DNA from: Bacteroidales bacterium
GTDB taxonomy: Bacteria > Bacteroidota > Bacteroidia > Bacteroidales > UBA932
Length of the DNA: 5,809 nt
NCBI GenBank assembly: GCA_024401915.1
Contig: JAKSKA010000099.1
Span: 1 to 5,809 of the forward strand
Direction: 5' to 3'
In this document: positions 1 to 5,809 of the stretch, one piece after another
Numbering within the stretch: the stretch's first letter is position 1
Layout: the number at the start of each line of letters is the position of its first letter
Notes under the pieces: generated by a model
Told to the model about the DNA's origin: nothing
The model's input: only the letters and a program-made list of their open reading frames with translations
Databases searched by the model: none
Program-made: the position numbers and the translations under genes

Positions 1-3000
1 TATGTTATGAGCTTGGTGATCTTGGCAGTTGCAAGCCACTGGCCGTGGAAGGTATGATCCACGGGCGGGTTCTTCAGACGCAGGTATGCAGCGTTCTGGA
101 GGAAGTAGCTGCTCGGGAACGTGAGCGCTCCGGTGTTGCTGTTCGCCACGCCGTAGGTGCGGCGTGTCCAGTAGGCATCGGGATTCGTGACGGTCCAGTT
201 CTCAGTGGAAGTATCGAGGATGACGTGGTTGCCGGCCGCCTGGTCCTTGAGCACGTAGGCGACGTATGCGCGGGCATATCCGCCCCAGAAGAAGTCGGAG
301 CCCTGCGAAGGATACCAGTCACGCTTGCCGACACCCTGAAGGAAGGCGCTGATGCCGATGCCGTTCCAGTGTGCGTCGAGGTTGATGCCATATTGGAAAC
401 GGGGCATCTCATTGCCTATCCTCTCGAGGTCGCCGTAGTCGTTGAGCGTCCAGGAACCGGCTGAGATCTGGTGGTCGTTATTGAGGTCCTCGAACCTGAG
501 GTCACCCGCATACGGGCCGGACTGGGGCACGTAGTTGTGGAATTTGTTCGGACAGGCGGCGTTGTATGCGGCGGCCTCCTCGTTGCTGAGGAAGTATCCG
601 TTGCTGCGGAAACCCCATATCTCGCCAATCTCCTTCCCTTCATAGAAGTTGTAGATGCTGCCGGACTCGTTATAGTATTTCGTAACCCAGGTGCGGCTGT
701 CCCAGAGGGAGCCCTTGACGCTGTACTTGAAGTCCTTGCCGCCGAGCTTGAACTGGTCTTTCCAGGCAATGGTGAGCTCCCAGCCTTTGGTCTGGAGCGC
801 GCCATAGTTGCCCTGCGGCGTCGAGGCTCCGAAAGTGGCGGGGATCTCCGGACCGGTGATGTAGAGGTCGGTGGTATTCCTTATATAATAGTCACCCGAG
901 AATGAGAGGCGGCTCTTGAGGACATCCATATCAAGACCTACGTCATAGGTCGTCACGCGTTCCCAGGTAAGGTTGTCAGGAGCGGGGTTGGGATCGGAAA
1001 CCATACTCTCGAATCCTTCGTCGAACACGGTACCGGTCTTCTTCACGTTCATAGTGGTGAGGAACTTGTACGGAGAGATGTTACCGTTGCCGAGGGTACC
1101 GGCGTTGGCCCTGAGCTTGAGGTTGCTGAGCCATCCCCTGGTTCCCTTCATCCAGGGTTCCTCGGAGATTCTCCAGCCCACGGATGCGGAAGGGAAAACG
1201 CCCCACTGCTGAGTGGTCGGGAATTTGGAGGAGCCGTCGTAACGGACGGATGCCTCGAGGATATAGCGGTTAAAGAGCGTGTAGTTGGCTCTCGCGAAGA
1301 AGCCGACGAGACCGTATGACTGCACGTTCTCGGCAAGGAACACCTCCTGGCCGTCCATAAGCTCGAAATTGGGCTGGCTGGCATAAAGCATTCCCATCCT
1401 GCGGATAAGGTACTGCTTGTAGTTGTAGTCTTCGAGGTTCCAGCCGCCAACGAGGTTCAAGTTGTGATTTTCGCCGAGCCTGGGGGTCCAGGTAGCAACG
1501 ACGTTCGCCGAGATGTAGTCGGTATTGTTGTCGTAGTGGCGCTTGAAGGAGTCGGCCTGCTTCACATAGGGAGTGAGCGTTCCGGGAGCCGTGCTGTAGT
1601 TGACGGGGGCGACATAGCGGTCCATACGGCGGGCCGTATTCTTATAGGTGAAGTCGCCACGGAGTTTCAGCACGTCCTTGATGATATGGAGTGTGGCACC
1701 CGTAGTGGTGGAAATCGTGAGGCGGCTGTCCTCCTGTGCGGAATTGCCGTCCTTGAAAGCCGCATAGCCGCTGACACCGGATGCAATGGTATAAGTGCCG
1801 TCCTCATTATATGCGGGAATGATGGGGAACGCACCCATCGCAATCTGCCACAGCTGGCTGCCCACGGAGTCGTTGTTGTAGCCTTTGGAGAAGATGGGCT
1901 GCTTGTAGTACATCTTGTAAAGGGAGGTGTTGTTGTCGATGGTGAGCCAGTCGGTAGCCTTCACGCTGACCTTGGAACGGAGATTGAACGAATTGTAATC
2001 CTCGTCACCTATCTTATATATGCCTTCCTGGCCATAGAAGCGGCCGGAAAGGAGGTAGCTGACCTTCTTCGAGGAACCGCTCACGCTGATGTTGTGCTGG
2101 TTGGTGATGTTGCTGCGCTTGTAGAACTGCTCGAGATAGTTCTCGTTATAGCCGAAATAAACATAGCTGCCGCCGATCATTTCCGCCTTCTGCCCGCCAC
2201 CGGCTGCCATATGCTCGCGATAGAGGTCGAGATAGTTGGAGGGTATCTGGTAGATGTTCATCTTGGTCGGGTTGTTTCCGGGCTTCTGGGGCGTTGCGTC
2301 GTGACCGAGCCAGTGGTCGTAGAAGGTCTCCACGAAGGTGAGACCATCAGTAATCACGTTATCCTCCCACTTGACCGTCCTGGAGTTCAGGGAAACGGTT
2401 CCGTTGTAGGTAACCTTGACCTTCTCCTCCTTTGCGCTCTTGGTGGTCACGAGGATGACACCATATGCCGCACGCGCACCGTAGATGACGGAAGAGGACG
2501 CGTCCTTGAGGACGCTGATGCTCTCCACATCCTCGGGGTTCACGCTGCCAAGTTCGCCCTCGACTCCGTCGATGAGCACAAGCGCGCCGCCGCCCTGGCC
2601 GATGGAATACGCCTTCTTGCCGGTACCGGTAGCTGATTTGCCAATATACGAGGTACTGCCGCCGCGAACGTAGATCTCACCGCCGTGGGTCGGCTTTCCA
2701 TCGCTCTGGATGATGGTGAGGCCGGGAACCTGTCCCTGAAGGGAACGGGTCACGTCTGCGTTGACGCGGTCTTCAAGAACCTCTCCGGAAACGCTCTCGA
2801 CGGAGCCGACGAGCTGCGATTTCTTCAAGGTGCCGTAACCGACCACGACCGTCTCCTCGAGCATCTGGGAATCGATTTCCAGATTGAAGTCGATGGTGTT
2901 CCTGCCGTTTATCGGCGTCTCTACGCTGGCATAGCCAAGGCATTGGCAGACCAGGGTGGCACCGGAGGGTGCCTTGAATGAGTAGTTACCATTCAGGTCG

Positions 3001-3173
3001 GTAACAGTAGCAGTTGTCGTGCCCTTGACCATTACGGCCGCACCGGGCACCGTCTCCCCCGTCTTGGCATCGACGACCTTTCCGCCGACCTGGATGGTCT
3101 GGGCGGACGCCGCGATTCCGGCCGTCAGGAAGACGGCAAGAAGGAGAAACCTTGTAATTAGCTGTTTTCTCAT
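1..3173 (-). CDS. SusC/RagA-family TonB-dependent outer-membrane receptor, C-terminus cut by window edge
   Basis: This is a TonB-dependent transporter of the SusC/RagA family, which imports oligosaccharides across the outer membrane together with a SusD-like lipoprotein. I read 1057 residues without a stop. Residues 1-24 are a type I signal peptide (basic MRKQ, hydrophobic core, cleavage probably after ASA24). About 27-101 is a carboxypeptidase-regulatory-like beta-sandwich (VGGKVVDAKTGE). The SusC hallmark VVVGYGTLKK follows at 109-118, and the plug domain spans about 115-245 (GQVPGLTI 147-154, YVRGG 168-172, VLIDGVEG 199-206, SVLKDASSSVIYGARAAYG 220-238). The rest is beta-barrel, with a Ca-site-like DLNNDHQIS at 896-904 and YLRLKN at 1030-1035, close to the usual C-terminal end. 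Probably only some 50-100 residues are missing. There is no STN domain, so direct sigma/anti-sigma signalling is not suggested. The start lies 8 nt after the GH28-like gene with no Shine-Dalgarno. A susD gene is expected just beyond the edge (inference). The family call is firm; the substrate is not readable. Confidence 0.96.
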   Translation of the reverse strand, partial: MRKQLITRFLLLAVFLTAGIAASAQTIQVGGKVVDAKTGETVPGAAVMVKGTTTATVTDLNGNYSFKAPSGATLVCQCLGYASVETPINGRNTIDFNLEIDSQMLEETVVVGYGTLKKSQLVGSVESVSGEVLEDRVNADVTRSLQGQVPGLTIIQSDGKPTHGGEIYVRGGSTSYIGKSATGTGKKAYSIGQGGGALVLIDGVEGELGSVNPEDVESISVLKDASSSVIYGARAAYGVILVTTKSAKEEKVKVTYNGTVSLNSRTVKWEDNVITDGLTFVETFYDHWLGHDATPQKPGNNPTKMNIYQIPSNYLDLYREHMAAGGGQKAEMIGGSYVYFGYNENYLEQFYKRSNITNQHNISVSGSSKKVSYLLSGRFYGQEGIYKIGDEDYNSFNLRSKVSVKATDWLTIDNNTSLYKMYYKQPIFSKGYNNDSVGSQLWQIAMGAFPIIPAYNEDGTYTIASGVSGYAAFKDGNSAQEDSRLTISTTTGATLHIIKDVLKLRGDFTYKNTARRMDRYVAPVNYSTAPGTLTPYVKQADSFKRHYDNNTDYISANVVATWTPRLGENHNLNLVGGWNLEDYNYKQYLIRRMGMLYASQPNFELMDGQEVFLAENVQSYGLVGFFARANYTLFNRYILEASVRYDGSSKFPTTQQWGVFPSASVGWRISEEPWMKGTRGWLSNLKLRANAGTLGNGNISPYKFLTTMNVKKTGTVFDEGFESMVSDPNPAPDNLTWERVTTYDVGLDMDVLKSRLSFSGDYYIRNTTDLYITGPEIPATFGASTPQGNYGALQTKGWELTIAWKDQFKLGGKDFKYSVKGSLWDSRTWVTKYYNESGSIYNFYEGKEIGEIWGFRSNGYFLSNEEAAAYNAACPNKFHNYVPQSGPYAGDLRFEDLNNDHQISAGSWTLNDYGDLERIGNEMPRFQYGINLDAHWNGIGISAFLQGVGKRDWYPSQGSDFFWGGYARAYVAYVLKDQAAGNHVILDTSTENWTVTNPDAYWTRRTYGVANSNTGALTFPSSYFLQNAAYLRLKNPPVDHTFHGQWLATAKITKLIT

Positions 3174-3181
3174 AATTAGTG

Positions 3182-4501
3182 TTATTGGTTGGAATTATTA
3201 GGAATTGACATATTGCAATTATTGAACAGGAGATTCTCCACGTTGGAGTTGCATTTGCCGGCCGAAGGACGGAGGACAGCCCCGTGACGCCTCGGATTCT
3301 CAGGGAAACCGTCGGGAGTGCAGACGCTGAAACGGCAGTTATTGAACGTGATGTCCCTGATGGGAGTATCGGCCCTGCCACAGAAATACGGCAAAGCCAG
3401 GCAGTTGCAGTCGATATTGGAGAACGTTACGTTGCGGAAGCCGGCAAAGCGCGTCCGCTCCGAATCGGCCACGCACACATAGATGGCGCTGCCGTATATC
3501 TTGTCCATACGGATATTGCTGAAGCTGATGTTTTCAACGAGGGTGGCTTCGCGGCCATAATCGTTCGTTGCCTCCACGGCCTCCATTTTCGGCAGGAAGC
3601 AGCTGACTGCGTTGGAACAGTCATACATATATATATTGTCAAAACTGCAGTTCCGTATGGTCCCGTCATTCGTCCAGCCTATCCTGACTCCGGAAGACCA
3701 GCTTCTGAAATAGCAGTCGCTGACGCTTACCCTCTCGCAGACCTTGTTTTCCTTCAAGGAACGGTTGTTCGCCCTTATCGCGACCGAGTCGTCGCCGGTC
3801 ACTCTATGGCAGTGGCTGATCTTCACATCCCTGGAAGAATTGATATGGATACCGTCATTGTTGGGGAAATGGACGTCGGCAAGGATCCTGCAGCCTTTGA
3901 AAACGACATTGTCGCAATCGTGGATCCAGTAGCTCCAGCCCGACGGCTGGTTCGTCATCGTGACATCAGTCACCGAGACGTTGCGGCAGCCTGCAAAGAA
4001 GACGACCCTGGGAACTGATTTCTCATTGGGAACGATGCGCTCGTACCACCAGCCGGTCCAGTCATCGCCTGTCTTGGCCCTTACGAAACGAGTACCGTTC
4101 CCATCGATCGTCCCCTTGCCGGAAATTGAAATGTTCTCAGCCTCGTCGGCATAGATGAGGGCGACGTTCCTGAAACGGGGAAGGGCATCGGTCCTGACGT
4201 GACGAGGGTTAGAACGGTCGACATAATCCTCCACGTCGGGGGAAGCAAGCAGGACGGCACCATCGGAAATATGCAGGTCGACTCCGCTCTTCAGTTCTAC
4301 AGGAGCCGTCAGCAGGATTCCGGAAGGGACAAGCACCCGGCCGCCACCGTTCCCGGAAACAATATCTATCGCTTTTTGCATGAGAGCAGTTTCCTTGGTC
4401 TTCCCGTCCAATGCCGCACCGAGGGACCTCAAGTCGATATCCCTGGCGTCAAGACAGAAGCCGGCAAGCAGCAAAACAAAGGATGCGAAAAACCTTCTCA
4501 T
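3182..4501 (-). CDS. Exported GH28-type (polygalacturonase-like) beta-helix glycoside hydrolase
   Basis: A complete 439-residue protein of the glycoside hydrolase family 28 fold. Known members hydrolyse galacturonan or related pectic linkages by inversion. Residues 1-19 look like a type I signal peptide (MRRFF, hydrophobic core, cleavage near LDA19); no proper lipobox is present, so a periplasmic location is likely. The N-terminal region has the family pattern: LGAALDGKTKETALMQKAID (27-46), GGGRVLVPSG (52-61) and GAVLLASPDVEDY (81-93). Repeating beta-helix turns of the N-v-t/s-f-s-N type follow to the end. Of the classical GH28 motifs, NTD is represented by NNDGIH (214-219, D216) and DD by TGDDSVAI (235-242, D237/D238). 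The GHG position reads SSG (269-271), and I cannot find an RIK motif; the best matching position reads AVSC (298-301). The protein also has 18 cysteines, many for this family. It is the first gene after the divergent promoter and lies 8 nt before susC, so the two are probably co-transcribed. Fold and family are confident; catalytic specificity is uncertain. Confidence 0.9.
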   Translation of the reverse strand: MRRFFASFVLLLAGFCLDARDIDLRSLGAALDGKTKETALMQKAIDIVSGNGGGRVLVPSGILLTAPVELKSGVDLHISDGAVLLASPDVEDYVDRSNPRHVRTDALPRFRNVALIYADEAENISISGKGTIDGNGTRFVRAKTGDDWTGWWYERIVPNEKSVPRVVFFAGCRNVSVTDVTMTNQPSGWSYWIHDCDNVVFKGCRILADVHFPNNDGIHINSSRDVKISHCHRVTGDDSVAIRANNRSLKENKVCERVSVSDCYFRSWSSGVRIGWTNDGTIRNCSFDNIYMYDCSNAVSCFLPKMEAVEATNDYGREATLVENISFSNIRMDKIYGSAIYVCVADSERTRFAGFRNVTFSNIDCNCLALPYFCGRADTPIRDITFNNCRFSVCTPDGFPENPRRHGAVLRPSAGKCNSNVENLLFNNCNMSIPNNSNQ

Positions 4502-4520
4502 CGGCAGTTATTAGTTTTTG

Positions 4521-4528
4521 CAAATATA
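4521..4528 (-). promoter_or_regulatory. Predicted -7 box of the GH28-susC operon
   Basis: On the minus strand the sequence reads TATATTTG, a full match to the Bacteroidetes -7 consensus TAnnTTTG. It would place the transcription start near 4517, giving a leader of about 15 nt before the ATG at 4501. The -33 region has only TTTC (4548-4545), at a spacing shorter than usual, not a clear TTTG. That weakness would fit a promoter needing an activator. The leader is A-rich with no Shine-Dalgarno, as is common in this phylum. Confidence 0.55.
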
Positions 4529-4566
4529 TATAGAATAGGCGCTCGAAATTTTTTAGAAAATCCTAA

Positions 4567-4614
4567 ACAAGATTATACAAGATTGATTTTAGCGGCAAAA
4601 CCGAAATATACAAG
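4567..4614 (+). repeat. ACAAG direct repeats in the divergent promoter region, possible operator
   Basis: ACAAGATT occurs at 4567-4574 and again at 4577-4584, exactly one helical turn apart. TATACAAG occurs at 4574-4581 and 4607-4614, 33 nt apart. A fourth ACAAG lies at 4656-4660. The first three copies lie about 50-100 nt upstream of the predicted start of the GH28-susC operon, where an activator would bind. A role as binding site is inference; the words are short and the region is AT-rich. Confidence 0.35.
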
Positions 4615-4628
4615 CCCCTATTGCATTA

Positions 4629-4652
4629 TTCACCTAAAAGGAACATAGTGAA
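4629..4652. promoter_or_regulatory. Small inverted repeat upstream of the regulator start
   Basis: TTCAC (4629-4633) and GTGAA (4648-4652) form 5-bp inverted arms around a 14-nt spacer, and the spacer region contains CCTAAAAGG (4633-4641), itself a 3-bp dyad. The element lies about 30-50 nt upstream of the predicted start of the regulator transcript, so it could be an autoregulatory site. The arms are short and chance occurrence is quite possible. Confidence 0.2.
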
Positions 4653-4669
4653 AAAACAAGAAAAATAAA

Positions 4670-4677
4670 TATATTTG
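4670..4677 (+). promoter_or_regulatory. Predicted -7 box of the regulator gene
   Basis: TATATTTG matches the Bacteroidetes -7 consensus TAnnTTTG and is followed by CAC and then the ATG at 4682. A start of transcription a few bases downstream would leave almost no 5' leader, so the mRNA would be leaderless or nearly so. No TTTG is present at the expected -33 distance. The box may also be a chance match in an AT-rich stretch. Confidence 0.4.
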
Positions 4678-4681
4678 CACT

Positions 4682-5809
4682 ATGAAATATTCTTGTTTTC
4701 TCTATCTTGCCCTGGCTTCGGCCCTGATTTCCTGCAGCACGTCGAAAAGGAAGCAGTTCATCGAACTGGACAAAGCAATCCAGAACTCTGACATCTATGA
4801 ACAGGCGTATTCCTGCAGGATGGATTCATTGAGGATAATCTTCCGGGAAGCCGAAGATGACAGTTCAAGGTGGGACGCCGCATACGACCTCCAGAAAAAA
4901 TACTTCTATCACGATATAGACTCCTGCCACCGGTACACCATCGAGATGATGCGCCTGTCCGCCCGCGACAAACACAAGCGGAGCCTCAGCGAAGCCTGCT
5001 ACTCACGGATTCTCTTCCGTATGGATTCCATCCGGAAAGCCAAGGAGATATTCGATGCGATAGACACCACCGGCATCTCGGGGGATTTCATCAACATTTA
5101 CTTTTCCAACGGCAACAGGATATACCGGGAACTCGAAAAGCAGGACAACCGGTACAAGGCTATCCGTAACAATCTGATTGAAGAATGGTGGTCCAGGGAC
5201 AGCCTCAACATCGAAAGCGTCTATATCCACAACCGCGTTTATCACGCCACCGGAGAATATGACAAGGCAATCGAGCAGCTCCAGGCCTGTTTCGATGACA
5301 AGATGAGCCTGAACGATTATGCGAAAGGCAAATACTGCATCGCCACCGAATATATAAAGAAGAATGACGAGGGGACGGCCATCCCCTACCTCATCGAATC
5401 TGCAATCGCAGACTGCGAGCTGTCCGTAAAAGCCTACGATGCACTCTACAACCTTTCGCTCATCCTCTTCCGCCAAGGGGACATCAAACGCGCGGACCGA
5501 TATATGCGCATAACCCTGCAGGACGCTGAAGACGCCCACTACGCCTTCCGCATAAAGGATGTCGTGCAAGCGGAAATGCAGATTATGGACGCGATGCTGA
5601 ATCAGGAGAAGAAGAGGCAGAGGTCCTTTGTGATAGCGACTATATCGATCACTCTCCTCCTGCTGCTCGCATCAGCATCAGCGGCACTCCTGCTGAGGTA
5701 CTCGAGACGTCTCAACCGTTCCAGGCTGCGCCTCGGCGCGGTTGCGAGGATCACGGACGGCTTCCTTGCCTTACACATGGAGAGGGGTGTGGCCTACCCA
5801 CACCAAGTG
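4682..5809 (+). CDS. Membrane-spanning DUF6377/SusR-like PUL regulator, C-terminus cut by window edge
   Basis: 376 residues are visible and the frame is open to the right edge. The N-terminus has an export signal with a plausible lipobox, LISC (15-18), then S19. Residues 25-310 are helical and periplasmic: an opening helix pair (IELDKAIQNSDIYEQAYSCR, 27-46, then MDSLRIIF), a YHDIDSCHRY segment (76-85), and TPR-like repeats around 180-212, 214-246 and 251-285 (ATGEYDKAIEQL 189-200; LFRQGDIKRADRYM 262-275). A strongly hydrophobic segment at about 315-339 is the only internal transmembrane helix. It is followed by RYSRRLNRSRLR, so the positive-inside rule puts the rest in the cytoplasm. From memory of the family, this matches DUF6377/SusR-like proteins of about 540 residues, which are expected to end in a DNA-binding domain; that part is outside the window. 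Its divergent position against the GH28-susC pair supports a role as local activator (inference). I found no alternative upstream ATG with a better signal sequence. Confidence 0.8.
   Translation, partial: MKYSCFLYLALASALISCSTSKRKQFIELDKAIQNSDIYEQAYSCRMDSLRIIFREAEDDSSRWDAAYDLQKKYFYHDIDSCHRYTIEMMRLSARDKHKRSLSEACYSRILFRMDSIRKAKEIFDAIDTTGISGDFINIYFSNGNRIYRELEKQDNRYKAIRNNLIEEWWSRDSLNIESVYIHNRVYHATGEYDKAIEQLQACFDDKMSLNDYAKGKYCIATEYIKKNDEGTAIPYLIESAIADCELSVKAYDALYNLSLILFRQGDIKRADRYMRITLQDAEDAHYAFRIKDVVQAEMQIMDAMLNQEKKRQRSFVIATISITLLLLLASASAALLLRYSRRLNRSRLRLGAVARITDGFLALHMERGVAYPHQV

Noticed and set aside
1464..2636. A 390-codon plus-strand open frame opposite the susC gene
   Set aside because: It is antisense to a confidently identified SusC barrel, its translation is rich in Val/Gly/Ile with no recognisable domain, and it reflects the codon use of the real gene on the other strand.
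3284..4018. A 244-codon plus-strand open frame opposite the GH28-like gene
   Set aside because: It is the antisense shadow of a clear beta-helix protein, with no family resemblance or plausible start region.
4445..4501. Possible lipobox (LAGFC) in the GH28-like signal peptide
   Set aside because: Phe occupies the -1 position before Cys16, which does not fit signal peptidase II; cleavage near LDA19 by signal peptidase I is more likely.
4552..4567. TTTAG/CTAAA inverted repeat with a 6-nt spacer, resembling a small terminator
   Set aside because: The arms are AT-only apart from one G/C pair and no gene ends nearby, since both flanking genes start here; it is better seen as chance in AT-rich promoter DNA.
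4199..4648. A 149-codon plus-strand frame running from the GH28 gene into the intergenic region
   Set aside because: Most of it is antisense to the GH28 N-terminus and the rest crosses the AT-rich promoter region; the translation looks random.
5003..5569. A 188-codon minus-strand open frame inside the regulator gene
   Set aside because: It lies wholly within the TPR-like coding region on the opposite strand and has no recognisable motif; the plus-strand frame has the signal peptide, repeats and membrane helix.

Overview
The window looks like chromosomal DNA from a member of the Bacteroidales (Bacteroidetes). The evidence is a SusC/RagA-type TonB-dependent receptor, a membrane-spanning regulator of the DUF6377/SusR-like kind, TAnnTTTG-type -7 promoter boxes, and no Shine-Dalgarno sequences before the starts. 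The coding DNA is fairly GC-rich and the single intergenic region is strongly AT-rich. The genus cannot be fixed from this window. It is best read as one edge of a polysaccharide utilization locus (PUL), probably acting on a pectin-type glycan.

Layout: (1) 1-3173, minus strand: a SusC-like outer-membrane receptor. Its N-terminus is complete and its C-terminus runs off the left edge (1057 residues visible). (2) 3182-4501, minus strand: a complete, exported, 439-residue protein with a GH28-type (polygalacturonase-like) right-handed beta-helix, lying upstream of susC in the same orientation with only 8 nt between them. (3) 4502-4681: a 180-nt AT-rich divergent promoter region with a -7 box facing each way, repeated ACAAG words and a small inverted repeat. 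(4) 4682-5809, plus strand: a regulator with an N-terminal export/lipoprotein signal, periplasmic TPR-like helices and one transmembrane segment. Its cytoplasmic, presumably DNA-binding, part is cut off by the right edge.

Proposed joint working (inference): the regulator senses a glycan signal in the periplasm and activates the divergent GH28-susC operon, which probably continues into susD beyond the left edge. SusC imports oligosaccharides across the outer membrane and the GH28-like enzyme trims them in the periplasm. The most notable points are that the GH28-like protein keeps the Asp motifs but appears to lack the GHG and RIK motifs of classical polygalacturonases, that the enzyme gene precedes susC, and that the regulator has both a lipobox and a transmembrane segment and a promoter box almost touching its start codon. 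I saw no RNA gene, CRISPR array, insertion sequence or origin. The window looks like an ordinary but somewhat divergent PUL and not a wholly new system.
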